A stretch of DNA of 64,000 bases from Novosphingobium guangzhouense (GTDB lineage: Bacteria > Pseudomonadota > Alphaproteobacteria > Sphingomonadales > Sphingomonadaceae): positions 62,001 through 126,000 of the forward strand of contig NZ_LYMM01000001.1 of the NCBI RefSeq assembly GCF_002896965.1, in the 5' to 3' direction. Under the pieces are notes generated by a model, which was given only the letters and a program-made list of their open reading frames with translations, ran no database searches and was not told the DNA's origin. The translations under genes were made by a program, and so were the position numbers. Numbering within the stretch: the stretch's first letter is position 1; each line of letters begins with the position of its first letter. Shown here piece after piece: positions 9,522 through 18,851 of this stretch.

Positions 9522-11786
9522 TTATTCCTCGGGCTTTACTCCGTTGCGCTCCAGGAAGCCGAAGATGCTGTTCCACAGATGCACGCTGATGCGCGGGCCG
9601 CGCACGGCATGGGTCTGGCCGGGATAGAGCATCATTTCGAATGGCGTTGCTTCGCCCTGCATCTTGGCGATGAGCGTGGTGCTGTTTTGGAACACCACGT
9701 TATCGTCCGACATGCCGTGGATCAGCAGCAGCGGGTCGGCGATCTTCCCGGCATCGTCCAGCGTATCGGCCTTGCGATAGGCATCGCCCACCTTGCGCGG
9801 GTCGCCCATGTAGCGTTCGGTGTAATGGGTGTCGTAAAGTTCCCATTTCGTTACCGGAGCGCCCGAGATGCCCGCTGCGTAAAGGCCGGGATCGGCCTCC
9901 AGCATCTTGAGCGTCATGTAGCCGCCATAGGACCAGCCGTAAGTTGCGATCTTGGCCGGGTCCACGAAGTCCAGCGTCTTGAGGTATTCCGCCCCGGCAC
10001 GCTGGTCCTGCACTTCCACGGTGCCCATCGCCTGATGGATCTGGGATTCGAAGGCCACGCCGCGATTGGCGCTGCCGCGGTTGTCGATCTCGAAGTAGAT
10101 GTACCCCTTGTCGACGATCGCCTGTGCCAGCGCGCCTTTCCACCCGCGCGTGACGGTCTGCACGTGCGGGCCGCCGTAGTGCTCGAAGAACACCGGGTAG
10201 CGCTTGCCGGGCTTGAGTGGCGGGGTGATCATCATCCAGTGCAGGTCCGAACCGTCCGCCGCCTTGACGGTGCCGAACGTGGTCGGACGGTGGCTGGCGA
10301 TGTAGGGCGCGTAAGGATGCGCGGCGTCCAGCTTGTTCTCTTCCACCCAGGCCAGACGCTTGCCGTTCTCGTCCGCGATGTAGGTCTGCGAAGGCTGCGT
10401 GGTGGAGGAACGGGTGACCAGCACCGTCGATCCATCGCGGCTGCCCGATGCCGAATTGGCCCAGCCTGCCTCGGTCAGCTGCTTCGGAGTACCCGGCTTG
10501 CCAAGGTCGATGGCATAGAGCTGCGGCGCCAGCACGTCGTCGCGGTTGCCAAGGAACAGCACGCGGCCCTTTGCCTCGTCCACCGAAACCAGCTTGGTCA
10601 CCATCCACTTGCCGGTGGTCAGCTGCTGCCACTTGCCGTCCCGGAAGTGATAGAGATGGCCATAACCGTCGCGCTCCGACCACCAGACAAGGCTGCCATC
10701 CTTGAGGAAGCGGTAGTTGTCGGTCAGGTTGACCCAGCTGCCCGCAGCCGCTTCTTCGGTGAAGAGAACGCGGCTCTTGCCGGTCGCGGGATCGACGGCC
10801 AGCATGTCGAGGCGGGTCTGTTCGCGGTTCTGGCGCTGGACGTAGAGCGTCTTTCCATCGCGGGCCCAGTTGACGCGGGCAAGGTAGATGTCACGGTCCG
10901 GCCCAAGGTCCACTTCAACGCGGCCGCTGCCGTCCGGCTTCATGACGTGGAGCGAAACCAGGGCATTGGGGGTGCCTGCCGCCGGGTAGCGCTGCTGATA
11001 AGTGCGGGTGGCGTCGGCGCCGATCGCGGTGCGGGTCACCACGCCCACGGGCGCCTCGTCATAGCGTTCGACGGCGATCAGCTTGTCGTCGGGCGACCAC
11101 CAGTAGCCGTCCATGCGCGCCATTTCCTCCTGCGCGACGAATTCCGCCTCGCCCCAGTGGACGGTATCGGCGGTTTCCTGCGGCGTGATCGGCTTGTGAT
11201 CGGTGCCGCCCAGCGGGCCGACATAGAGCCGCCCGTCACGCACGAACGAAACGTAGGCCCCACGCGGGCTCAGCGCGGCGTTCAGTTCGTCTTCGGGGGA
11301 GTTGGTCAACTGGCGCACCGAACCGTCGATCCCGGCAAGGTAAAGGTCGCCGTCCAGCGGCACCAGGACCGCATCGCCGCCTTCGGTCCATTCGTAAGAG
11401 ATGATGCCCTTCAGGCTGCCCACGCGCTGGCGTTCGCGTTGCATTTTCTCCGCCTCGCTCAGCGCCCGGCCAGAGCCCAGCTTGAGGGAATCGACCAGCA
11501 TGCGCCATTCGCCGTTGCGGCGATCGTAGGCCCACAGATCGTAGCGGTCCTTGTCTTCGGCACGGCCGCGCAGCAACGTGATGTAGCGCCCGTCCGGTGA
11601 AACCTTGACCGCGCGCGGCTGCGGGCCGTCCAGCGAAGGGCTGGCGAAGACGCGGTCGAAGGTCAGATCCTGTGCGGTTTGGGACATGCTGGAAGCGCTC
11701 CGTTCGGCGGGGGCGGCGAAGGCGGGAAGGGCGGTGTAAGGCAGCGCGGCGAGGATGCAGGCGCTCAGCAGACGGGCTCTGTTCAT
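9522..11786 (-). CDS. S9 family peptidase (dipeptidyl peptidase IV type), exported
   Basis: This 754-residue serine peptidase has a signal peptide (MNRARLLSACILAALPYTALPAFAA). An N-terminal beta-propeller (about residues 40-490) contains the DPP4-type double Glu in VAQEEMARMDGYWWS, which anchors the substrate N-terminus. The C-terminal alpha/beta hydrolase domain carries the nucleophile in GWSYGGYM, Asp in HGMSDDNVVF and His in GQTHAVRG. The family releases N-terminal dipeptides, often X-Pro, in the periplasm. It is monocistronic in appearance, convergent with map and downstream of pncB on the same strand. The catalytic set is complete. Confidence 0.93.
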   Translation of the reverse strand: MNRARLLSACILAALPYTALPAFAAPAERSASSMSQTAQDLTFDRVFASPSLDGPQPRAVKVSPDGRYITLLRGRAEDKDRYDLWAYDRRNGEWRMLVDSLKLGSGRALSEAEKMQRERQRVGSLKGIISYEWTEGGDAVLVPLDGDLYLAGIDGSVRQLTNSPEDELNAALSPRGAYVSFVRDGRLYVGPLGGTDHKPITPQETADTVHWGEAEFVAQEEMARMDGYWWSPDDKLIAVERYDEAPVGVVTRTAIGADATRTYQQRYPAAGTPNALVSLHVMKPDGSGRVEVDLGPDRDIYLARVNWARDGKTLYVQRQNREQTRLDMLAVDPATGKSRVLFTEEAAAGSWVNLTDNYRFLKDGSLVWWSERDGYGHLYHFRDGKWQQLTTGKWMVTKLVSVDEAKGRVLFLGNRDDVLAPQLYAIDLGKPGTPKQLTEAGWANSASGSRDGSTVLVTRSSTTQPSQTYIADENGKRLAWVEENKLDAAHPYAPYIASHRPTTFGTVKAADGSDLHWMMITPPLKPGKRYPVFFEHYGGPHVQTVTRGWKGALAQAIVDKGYIYFEIDNRGSANRGVAFESQIHQAMGTVEVQDQRAGAEYLKTLDFVDPAKIATYGWSYGGYMTLKMLEADPGLYAAGISGAPVTKWELYDTHYTERYMGDPRKVGDAYRKADTLDDAGKIADPLLLIHGMSDDNVVFQNSTTLIAKMQGEATPFEMMLYPGQTHAVRGPRISVHLWNSIFGFLERNGVKPEE

Positions 11787-11879
11787 GCCCGTTCCCTAAT
11801 GGGTGACGCGGGGCAGGGGAAGCCACCGGCTCATGACAAGCCACGTCTATATGTGGATCGTCCGTGGCCCCAGCGCCCG

Positions 11880-13184
11880 TCACACCAACACTGCGGCATC
11901 CTGCCTGCCCGCCGCCCCGAAGATCCGCAGGTAGCGCTCTATCTCTGACGGAGAGCCTGTGGCCTTCGATGGATTGTCCGACAGTTTGACAGCCGGCCGG
12001 CCATCCGCCTCCACCACCTTGCAAACCAGCGAGATCGGATCGAGGCCGCTCGTCTCGAAAGGCGCGCAGCCGCGAAAGTCGTTGGTCAGGTTGGTGCCCC
12101 AGCCAAAGCTCATGCGCACCCGGCCGTGGAAGTGGTGGTACGTGGATTCAATGCTGTCGATGTCCATGCCGTCGGAGAAGATCAGCAGCTTGGTGCGCGG
12201 ATCGCGGCCTTTCTCCTGCCACCAGCGGATGATCTGTTCTCCCCCTTCGATCGGCGGTGCGCTGTCCGGGCGGAAACCCGTCCAGTCGGCCACCCAGTCA
12301 GGCGCATTGCGCAGGAAAGAGGCCGTGCCGAATGCATCGGGCAGTGCGATAAGCAGGTTTCCGCCGTAGTGCGCGCTCCAGTCCTGCAGCACACGATAGG
12401 GCGCGCTGGCCAGCGCATCGTCGCCATCGGACAATGCGGCATAGACCATGGGCAGTTCGTGGGCATTGGTGCCGATCGCCTCAAGGTCTGCGTCCATCGC
12501 CAGCAACACGTTGGACGACCCGATGAAGCGGCTTCCCAGCCCCTCCTTCAGTGCTTCGACGCACCAGCGTTGCCACAGGAATCCATGGCGCCGCCGGGTG
12601 CCGAAGTCCGAGATCACGAGGTCGGGCAAGGCGGAAAGCCGCTCCACCTTCTCCCATAGCTTTGCCTTCGCCCGCGCGTAGAGCACGTCCAGTTCGAAGC
12701 GCCCGCGTCCTTTCATGGCCGCGCGCGAGCGCAATTCGTTGATGATGGCCAGCGCCGGGATTTCCCACATCATCGTGTGCGTCCAAGGCCCATGGAAGCG
12801 CAGTTCGTACTGGCCGTCATGCTTGCTCAGTTCATATTCGGGCAGGCGGAAATCGGCCAGCCAACCGATGAATTCGGGACTGAACATCTGCCGGCGGCCG
12901 TAGAAGCTGTTACCGGCAAGCCAGATCAGTTCCTTCTTGCCGAAGCGCAGCGTGCGGGCGTGGTCCAGCTGCGCGCGCAGTTCCGCCTCGTCGATCACAT
13001 CGGCCAGGCGCACGCCGCGGGTGCGGTTGATCAGTTCGAAAGTCGCTGACACATCCGGATGAAGCTGCCGGATCATCTGGAGCATCAGCAGCTTATAGAA
13101 ATCGGTATCCAGCAGGCTGCGCACGATCGGGTCGAGCCGCCAGTTATGGTTGTAGGTGCGCGTGGCGATATCGGTGAAGACCAT
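11880..13184 (-). CDS. pncB: nicotinate phosphoribosyltransferase
   Basis: This 434-residue enzyme converts nicotinate and PRPP to nicotinate mononucleotide in the Preiss-Handler salvage route. Recognisable segments are [20 protein letters not shown] at the N-terminus, [15 protein letters not shown], the phosphoribosyl region [36 protein letters not shown] and [11 protein letters not shown]. The gene starts 11 bp after the stop of the NrtR-like gene, so the two form an operon, with pncA divergent from it. The cluster makes the pathway assignment secure. Confidence 0.96.
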   Translation of the reverse strand: MVFTDIATRTYNHNWRLDPIVRSLLDTDFYKLLMLQMIRQLHPDVSATFELINRTRGVRLADVIDEAELRAQLDHARTLRFGKKELIWLAGNSFYGRRQMFSPEFIGWLADFRLPEYELSKHDGQYELRFHGPWTHTMMWEIPALAIINELRSRAAMKGRGRFELDVLYARAKAKLWEKVERLSALPDLVISDFGTRRRHGFLWQRWCVEALKEGLGSRFIGSSNVLLAMDADLEAIGTNAHELPMVYAALSDGDDALASAPYRVLQDWSAHYGGNLLIALPDAFGTASFLRNAPDWVADWTGFRPDSAPPIEGGEQIIRWWQEKGRDPRTKLLIFSDGMDIDSIESTYHHFHGRVRMSFGWGTNLTNDFRGCAPFETSGLDPISLVCKVVEADGRPAVKLSDNPSKATGSPSEIERYLRIFGAAGRQDAAVLV

Positions 13185-13195
13185 GGAATACCTGC

Positions 13196-13936
13196 TCAGG
13201 ACGTGACGGGGCTGGGACGGTGGCGAAAGAGTTCGGCCGGGCGGAACGACGCGCCGGTTTCACGCTCCCCGGTCGGCTGAAGCCAGCCACGGTCGAGCAT
13301 GCGGCGCCGGAACGCCGGTTTGTTGAGCGAAACGCCCAGTATCGCTTCATGCACGTCCTGAAGGGCGCGCAAAGTGAAGCGTTCAGGCAGAAGCGCAAAG
13401 GCAATGTCGGAATAGTCGATCTTTCCGCGCAGCCGCGTCATCGCCACGGACAGGATTTCGGCATGGTCGAAGGCAAGCGGCAGCACGCCCTGCCTGCCCC
13501 TTGCCTGCAGGCGGTCTTCACCTGACGGCGCGAACGCGATCCGGGCAAGGGTCAACGCGGGGTCCGCTTCCAGCGCGGCGGCGAAGCGATCGGCGGGAAG
13601 GAGCGCGAAGTAGGCGACGCTGATCACGCGCATGCGCGGGTCACGGTCCACCGCACCGAAGGTATAGAGCTGTTCGATGTAGGCGCCATCCAGATGGGCC
13701 TTGTCCGAAAGGATGCGCCGTGCGGCTGCGTCCAGATCTTCGTTCATCGGGACGAAGCCGCCGGGCAGCACCCATTGGCCGGCATGGGGATGCTCCGCCC
13801 GCTGCGCGAGCAAGGCCGCAGGGGCGCCATCCACCACTGACATGAGCACGAGATCGACCGCGACCGAGGGGCGGTCATAAGCCTGTGGATCATAATCCGC
13901 CAGAAATGCCGCCTCGTTACCAGGCATTGTCATCAC
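13196..13936 (-). CDS. nrtR: NrtR-like Nudix-related transcriptional regulator of NAD metabolism
   Basis: This 246-residue protein has an N-terminal Nudix fold (about residues 20-150) and a C-terminal winged helix (about residues 160-235; [28 protein letters not shown]). The Nudix box is degenerate: [20 protein letters not shown] lacks the catalytic REXXEE core, so it is probably a sensor rather than a hydrolase, as known for NrtR, which binds ADP-ribose. It lies between pncB (downstream) and divergent pncA, the expected targets. Three in-frame ATGs exist in MMTM; the one at 13927 has the better-placed AAGGGTG. Confidence 0.85.
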   Translation of the reverse strand: MMTMPGNEAAFLADYDPQAYDRPSVAVDLVLMSVVDGAPAALLAQRAEHPHAGQWVLPGGFVPMNEDLDAAARRILSDKAHLDGAYIEQLYTFGAVDRDPRMRVISVAYFALLPADRFAAALEADPALTLARIAFAPSGEDRLQARGRQGVLPLAFDHAEILSVAMTRLRGKIDYSDIAFALLPERFTLRALQDVHEAILGVSLNKPAFRRRMLDRGWLQPTGERETGASFRPAELFRHRPSPVTS

Positions 13937-13939
13937 CCT

Positions 13940-13980
13940 TATATCCTCAGTGCACTTTACTTATTTCCATGATGGATATA
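13940..13980. promoter_or_regulatory. inverted repeats in the nrtR-pncA intergenic region
   Basis: TATATCC (13940-13946) and GGATATA (13974-13980) form an inverted pair around a central AGTGCACT palindrome (13949-13956). The position between divergent nrtR and pncA fits an NrtR operator; the site match itself is not verified. Confidence 0.35.
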
Positions 13981-14013
13981 TGTCAAGCGCATCGCGGGTT
14001 TCAGGAGGCATCA

Positions 14014-14598
14014 ATGACCGACTTCGTCATCGTGGTGGACATGCAGCATGACTTCGTGCGCGCATCGGGCGCGCTGCCGGTGCCGGATGCCGAGGCGATC
14101 GTCGCCCCCATGCAGGACTGGCTTGCATCGCTTGATCCGGGCGACGTGGCCGGCGTGCTTTTCACGTTCGACACGCATGCTGCGGCCGATTATGCAGGCT
14201 CGGCGGAAGCCGCGCAGTTCCCCATCCATTGCCAGAAGGGGACTCCGGGATGGGAAAGCGTGCTGGACGCCTCCGCAATCGCCCCTGCCATTCCCGTCCA
14301 TACGCTTGAAAAGCACGTGTTCGATATGTGGGAAGAGGGCGGCGTGCGCATTCGCGGCGATGACGGCAAAGAGGCGGAGCGCGACGGGTTCTTCCGCGAC
14401 CTTCGCCAGCGCGGCGTCGATCGGGTCATCGTCACCGGGGTGGCAGCCGACTACTGCGTGCGCTGGGCGGCGCAGGGCCTTCTGGCCCGCGGCTTTTCCG
14501 TGGAAATACCTGCACGCCTGACGCGCGGGATCAGCAGGGATGCGCGTGCAGTGGTGGAGGAACTTGGCGGGGAAGGTCAGCTTGCCCTGACCTTATGA
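14014..14598 (+). CDS. pncA: nicotinamidase (isochorismatase-like family)
   Basis: This 194-residue enzyme deamidates nicotinamide to nicotinate. The catalytic triad is visible: Asp in VVDMQHDF, Lys in HCQKGTPGWE and Cys in GVAADYCVRWAAQG. The metal ligands are Asp and His in TFDTHAAADYA and a second His in FPIHCQK. The frame is open from 13885, but the ATG at 14014 follows a good AGGAGG at 14003-14008 and starts directly with the beta-strand MTDFVIVVDM. Divergent from nrtR-pncB, it completes the nicotinamide-to-NaMN salvage branch. Confidence 0.95.
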   Translation: MTDFVIVVDMQHDFVRASGALPVPDAEAIVAPMQDWLASLDPGDVAGVLFTFDTHAAADYAGSAEAAQFPIHCQKGTPGWESVLDASAIAPAIPVHTLEKHVFDMWEEGGVRIRGDDGKEAERDGFFRDLRQRGVDRVIVTGVAADYCVRWAAQGLLARGFSVEIPARLTRGISRDARAVVEELGGEGQLALTL

Positions 14599-14731
14599 GA
14601 AACCCTTGCGCTGATAGATAAATTCACTCCTTTGCCAAGATTGCCGTCCAGTGGATAATCACGGGCGCATCCGTGATCTCGCCTCATGATCGGGTAGAAG
14701 TTCAAGCACGCCCATTCGAGGAAGGATAACG

Positions 14732-16063
14732 ATGCGATTAGACGAGGCCGGCGCGCGCCCTGAAACTGCCAGGGCAATCGGGCCTGTGGTCGCATGGATA
14801 ACGGTCGCCACGCTGTTCCTTGCGCAGATCGTGTCCACCATCGATCGTGGCATGCTGGCGCTGGTGATCGATCCGGTGCGCCGCGATCTGTCGATCAGCG
14901 AAATGCAGATCGCGCTGCTGCAGGGGTTCGCCTTCTCGATCTTCTACGTCACCGTCGGCCTGCCGCTGGGCGCCGTGGCGGACGTGGTGAACCGCCGGCG
15001 CCTGCTGATCGGCGGCATCGTGATATGGAGCGCTGCGACGATAGCCGGCGGCTTCGCGCAAGGGTTCGGATCGATGTTCGCATCGCGCCTGTTCATCGGC
15101 GTGGGCGAAGCGGTGCTGGGGCCTTGCGCGGTCACGATGATCAGCGACCTTTTTCCGCCCCATCGACGTGGACGCCCCATGGCGCTTTACGTCTTCGGCA
15201 GCATGATCGCCTATGGCCTCGGCTCGCTTGTCAGCGGCGTAATCCTTGATCTTGCCCCCAGGGGAGTGTTCGCGGGCCTGCCGATCATCGGCGAAATGGC
15301 CCCATGGCGTATCGCTTTCGCGCTTGTCGGCGGCTCGGGCCTGCTGATCGTCATCCTGTTGTTCCTGCTGCGCGAACCTGCACGCCGGACCGACGATACG
15401 CCCGGTGCCGAGCCGAAGCTTTCGTTCGCCGAAGGGCTTGGCCTGCTGGCGGCGCAGCGATCCGTGTTCGTGCCGCTTTACGGCTCTCTGGCGCTTTATG
15501 CGATGGCAGGTTCCGTCGCCACCGGATGGGGTGCAGTGTTCCTGACACGCGCCTTCGGATATCAGGTGGGTATGGCCGGGCAGGGGCTTGGGACCAGCCA
15601 GATCGCATGGTCGGTAGCCGGTGCGCTTGTCGCCAGCGTCGTCGTCGATCGGGTCGGCGCAAGGTCGGGTGCGCGGGGGCGCATGCGTCTTGCGGGCGGG
15701 CTGTCGCTGGTCGGCATCCCTTCCTGCCTGCCGCTGCTTGCGGGTAGCGGGCCGCTGGCGATGATCATGCTTGGCGAGATCATGCTGGTCAGCGCCATCT
15801 ATGGGACCACGATGCTGTCCGTCATCTCCGAGATCGCGCCTGCCAAGGTGCGCGGCTTCGCGGTTGCCCTTTATGCCTTCGTGATGACCATAATCGGAGC
15901 ATCGCTTGGGCCCCTGGCAGTCGCCTGGCTGACCGAAACGGTCTTCGCATCGCCGCTGGCGGTGGGCCGATCGATGGCCATCGTCGGGGTCTGCGCCTTC
16001 GTTGCGGCCTCATTCCTTGCCTTCCGCGCGGCTTCGCGCATCACTTCTGACGAACGGAATTGA
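14732..16063 (+). CDS. MFS transporter (Spinster-like)
   Basis: This 443-residue protein has about 12 hydrophobic membrane segments. The N-terminal half carries the family pattern MLALVIDPVRRDLSISEMQIALLQGFAFSIFY (cut here for length at its start) and GVGEAVLGPCAVTMISDL with PPHRRGR. These are typical of the spinster-like MFS group, which exports or imports small organic compounds across the inner membrane. The ATG has AGGAAGGA upstream. The next gene, an alpha/beta hydrolase, begins at the stop codon, so the two are co-transcribed. A homologous MFS gene is at 20239-21561. Confidence 0.9.
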   Translation: MRLDEAGARPETARAIGPVVAWITVATLFLAQIVSTIDRGMLALVIDPVRRDLSISEMQIALLQGFAFSIFYVTVGLPLGAVADVVNRRRLLIGGIVIWSAATIAGGFAQGFGSMFASRLFIGVGEAVLGPCAVTMISDLFPPHRRGRPMALYVFGSMIAYGLGSLVSGVILDLAPRGVFAGLPIIGEMAPWRIAFALVGGSGLLIVILLFLLREPARRTDDTPGAEPKLSFAEGLGLLAAQRSVFVPLYGSLALYAMAGSVATGWGAVFLTRAFGYQVGMAGQGLGTSQIAWSVAGALVASVVVDRVGARSGARGRMRLAGGLSLVGIPSCLPLLAGSGPLAMIMLGEIMLVSAIYGTTMLSVISEIAPAKVRGFAVALYAFVMTIIGASLGPLAVAWLTETVFASPLAVGRSMAIVGVCAFVAASFLAFRAASRITSDERN

Positions 16064-16065
16064 CG

Positions 16066-16884
16066 ATGTCGAACATCCTGCGCGGTTATGCTCCAAGCCG
16101 TTTCGGCCAGCTCCACTACCGTATCGCAAAGTGCGACAGCGCCGATGCCCTGCCGCCGCTGTTGTGTCTTCACCAAACGCCCAGCAACAGCGGGGACTGG
16201 GTGCCGGTGATGGAACCGCTCTCTGCCCGGCGAACCGTGATCGCGGTCGACACGCCCGGCTATGGCATGAGCGATTCCCCACCCGAACCCGTCACCATCG
16301 AAGACTTCGCCCAGATCATGACGCAGTTCATGGCCGACCTTGCCGCACAGGGCGTGATCCCCGCCGGACAGTTTGACGTCATGGGCTTTCACACCGGATC
16401 GCTGATCGCCACGCAGCTTGCGCGCAGCCTGCCCGACCGGGTGCGGCGCGCGGTTGTCTTCGGGTTGGCCGCGTATCCGGCCGAACTGCGTGAGGCCAAG
16501 CTGGCCAACCTTCTCACTGCCTTCCCACCGCCGGGCCCGGATCTGGCCCATGTCGAAAAGCTGTGGGCGATCATCGGCCAGCTCAGCGATCCGCGCATTT
16601 CCTACGAAGAACGCCACATCAGCATGGCCGAATGCCTGCGGTTGGGCGCACGGATGCCCTGGGGTTACATATCGGTCTATCGCTTCGACTTCCTCAAGGC
16701 GATGACCGAGGTTGCGCAACCCGTGCTGGTGATGAACCCCGAAGATGACCTGTGGGAGCCGACGCTGGCCACATCGCATCATTTCCCCAACGGCCGCCGC
16801 GTAGATCTGACTGGAGTGAAGCATGGCGTTCTCAAGCTGGAAAACGCGCGCGTCGTCGGCGAGATCGAGAACTTCCTGAACTGA
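16066..16884 (+). CDS. alpha/beta hydrolase with atypical nucleophile elbow
   Basis: This 272-residue alpha/beta fold protein has the oxyanion-region motif LLCLHQTPSNSGDW, an acid-site candidate MNPEDDLWEP and a C-terminal His in GVKHGVLKLENARV. The nucleophile elbow reads VMGFHTGSLIA: the GxSxG Ser position is His, followed by Thr-Gly-Ser. It may act by a non-standard mechanism or use the nearby Ser. A TTG at 16060 would give a TTGA overlap with the MFS stop; the ATG at 16066 is taken here. It sits between the MFS and LysR genes and probably belongs to the same catabolic route. Confidence 0.82.
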   Translation: MSNILRGYAPSRFGQLHYRIAKCDSADALPPLLCLHQTPSNSGDWVPVMEPLSARRTVIAVDTPGYGMSDSPPEPVTIEDFAQIMTQFMADLAAQGVIPAGQFDVMGFHTGSLIATQLARSLPDRVRRAVVFGLAAYPAELREAKLANLLTAFPPPGPDLAHVEKLWAIIGQLSDPRISYEERHISMAECLRLGARMPWGYISVYRFDFLKAMTEVAQPVLVMNPEDDLWEPTLATSHHFPNGRRVDLTGVKHGVLKLENARVVGEIENFLN

Positions 16885-16972
16885 CATTTCCGCCAAGGGG
16901 CTTGAGCCGGGCGCCGGGCATGCCACAGTGGCAGCCCCGTCCGGTCCCGGCCCTGAAGGAGCAAGATATCCC

Positions 16973-17881
16973 GTGAATCTCGTGCAGCTGAAGCGAATGA
17001 TCGCGATCTACGAGAGCGGGAGCTTGCGCAAGGCGTCGAAGGCTGTGGGCATCACCCAGCCCGCGCTCACGCTCAGCATCCGCCAGCTGGAGGAGGAGTT
17101 CAACACCAGCCTTTTCGAGCGCGGCCCCAACGGCGTGCGGCCGACCGAAATGTGCGAAAAGCTGGTCCAGCGCGCGCGGCTCATGCTGATGGAAGAACAG
17201 CGCATCCTGCACGATCTGGCCACCGCCAATCGCGTGCCCAAGGTTGCGATGGGCGTACATCCGATCATCATGAACGACACGATGAGCCGCGCCATGCGCC
17301 AGTTCGTGGAGCAGGCAGGCCACATCGACATGTGGGTGCGCGAAGGGTACACCACGCAGCTGCTGGAATTGCTGTCATCGGGCGATCTGGACTTCGCGTT
17401 CTGTGGCCTGCCCGAAGGTTACGCGGACGATACGCTGGAATTCGAGCCGCTGTTCAAACGTGAATATGCGGTGATTGCGGCCCCCGACCATCCGGTCTTT
17501 TCGCTGACCGAAAGCGATTTCGCGCAAGGCACCGACTTCGTCTGGGCGCACGTCAGCGCGTATGAAACCGCCGACCCGATCGACAACGACGATGTCGTGA
17601 ACATGCTGCGGCGCTTCGGTTACGGGCCGGAAAGCAAGTCTGTGAAAGCCTCTTCGACCACGTTCGTGAAGGCGATGATCCTGCATTCGGGCATGATCGG
17701 CATGGTGGCGTGCGAGGCGGTGGCCGATGAACTGGCGAACGGCACGTTGAAGCGTCTGGCGGGCTCGGAAATCCCGGCGCCCGCCTTCGGCTTCATCACC
17801 CTCAAGGACCGCTACGAAACGCGCACCATCCGACTGCTGAAGGCGACCATCCGGCAATGGTGCGCCCGCAAGCCGAACTGA
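16973..17881 (+). CDS. LysR-family transcriptional regulator
   Basis: This 302-residue protein starts at a GTG preceded by AAGGA. The N-terminal helix-turn-helix is visible (VNLVQLKRMIAIYESGSL; RKASKAVGITQPALTLSIRQ; LEEEFNTSLFERG, residues 1-60). The rest is a two-lobed periplasmic-binding-like effector domain (about residues 90-295; LDFAFCGLPEG, YAVIAAPDHPVF). It ends 8 bp from the convergent alpha/beta hydrolase gene. LysR proteins usually activate a nearby pathway in response to its substrate, and this is the only regulator inside the 14.7-30 kb catabolic locus. Confidence 0.92.
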   Translation: MNLVQLKRMIAIYESGSLRKASKAVGITQPALTLSIRQLEEEFNTSLFERGPNGVRPTEMCEKLVQRARLMLMEEQRILHDLATANRVPKVAMGVHPIIMNDTMSRAMRQFVEQAGHIDMWVREGYTTQLLELLSSGDLDFAFCGLPEGYADDTLEFEPLFKREYAVIAAPDHPVFSLTESDFAQGTDFVWAHVSAYETADPIDNDDVVNMLRRFGYGPESKSVKASSTTFVKAMILHSGMIGMVACEAVADELANGTLKRLAGSEIPAPAFGFITLKDRYETRTIRLLKATIRQWCARKPN

Positions 17882-17888
17882 GGCCGGG

Positions 17889-18818
17889 TCACGCTTCGGC
17901 GAGGAAAGCGTTGAGCACGCGGGCGGTCGCGGGCGGGTTGTCCTGCATCACGAATGCGCCCGAGTTTTCGACTACGGCGGTCTTGCCGTGCTTCAGCTGG
18001 GCCTCCGCGTCGGTGCGGAACTTGAGGTACGCCTTGTCGAACTGGCCATAGACCAGCAGCGTCGGGGCTTCGATCCGGCTCATGGTTCCGGCGATTTCCG
18101 TGATGGCAACGCCGCGCTCCGACGGCTGGATCCACTTTCCGGCGGCCTTGCGGCTCAGGATGCCATCCGCGTTGATGGGGCCGGTATTGATGATGCCGAA
18201 GGTCCTGGACAGCAGTTCGGGCGGAGTGGGCACCGGGTCGCCATTCTTGTCGAACAGCGCGCCCTGCTTGTCGTCCACCGCGGCCTTCATTTCGGCCAGC
18301 GAACGGCGATGGCCCAGCGCGCAGGAGACGAGGGCAAGCTTGTTGACCCGTTCCGGCCAGAACGCAGCCAGCGGCACGGCAAGGCATCCACCCAGCGAAG
18401 TGCCGATCAGGTCCACCTTGTCGAAGCCAAGTTCGTCGAAGGCACCGACCAGCAGCGCGGCCGTTTCGCCAAGGGTCTGGATGTAAGGGGCAGGGCCATC
18501 CCAGCGCGAACCACCGTGGCCGGGCAGGTCGAACGCGAAGACCTGCCGCCCCTCGGCCAGCATCGGCGCCACGAAGCGCCAGTCGGACAGCCACCCACCC
18601 AGCTTGTGCAGCAGCACGACCGGCGGCTTGCCGGGGACCGGGTCGCCGATCACGGCATAGTGCAGCACGCCGCCTGCGCGGCGCAGATCGCCAAAGCGCG
18701 TCCACTGGCCTTTGGGCGGCGTCGGCAGGCTTGCGGCCTTTTGCGCGGCAAAGGCAGGCAGCGCGCTGACGGCTGCGGCCAGACTTATGCCACGGGCAAC
18801 ATCACGACGGCTCAACAT
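17889..18818 (-). CDS. exported alpha/beta hydrolase (Tat-like leader)
   Basis: This 309-residue protein begins MLSRRDVARGISLAAAVSALPAFAAQ, a twin-arginine-type leader, so it is probably periplasmic. The alpha/beta hydrolase core has VVLLHKLGGWLSDW (oxyanion region), a normal nucleophile in LIGTSLGGCLAVP, an acid in YGQFDKAY, and a tail rich in short helices. It is the last gene of a six-gene minus-strand operon and starts 33 bp after the LLM monooxygenase gene. It may hydrolyse an ester, amide or lactone on the substrate before import; the exact reaction is not evident. Confidence 0.85.
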   Translation of the reverse strand: MLSRRDVARGISLAAAVSALPAFAAQKAASLPTPPKGQWTRFGDLRRAGGVLHYAVIGDPVPGKPPVVLLHKLGGWLSDWRFVAPMLAEGRQVFAFDLPGHGGSRWDGPAPYIQTLGETAALLVGAFDELGFDKVDLIGTSLGGCLAVPLAAFWPERVNKLALVSCALGHRRSLAEMKAAVDDKQGALFDKNGDPVPTPPELLSRTFGIINTGPINADGILSRKAAGKWIQPSERGVAITEIAGTMSRIEAPTLLVYGQFDKAYLKFRTDAEAQLKHGKTAVVENSGAFVMQDNPPATARVLNAFLAEA

Positions 18819-18851
18819 GATCCTATTCCTCTTCGAGAGTGACGGTAGCGG

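Noticed and set aside
9579..11600. 673-residue open frame on the plus strand
   Set aside because: It is antisense to the complete S9 peptidase gene, with no domain or ribosome site.
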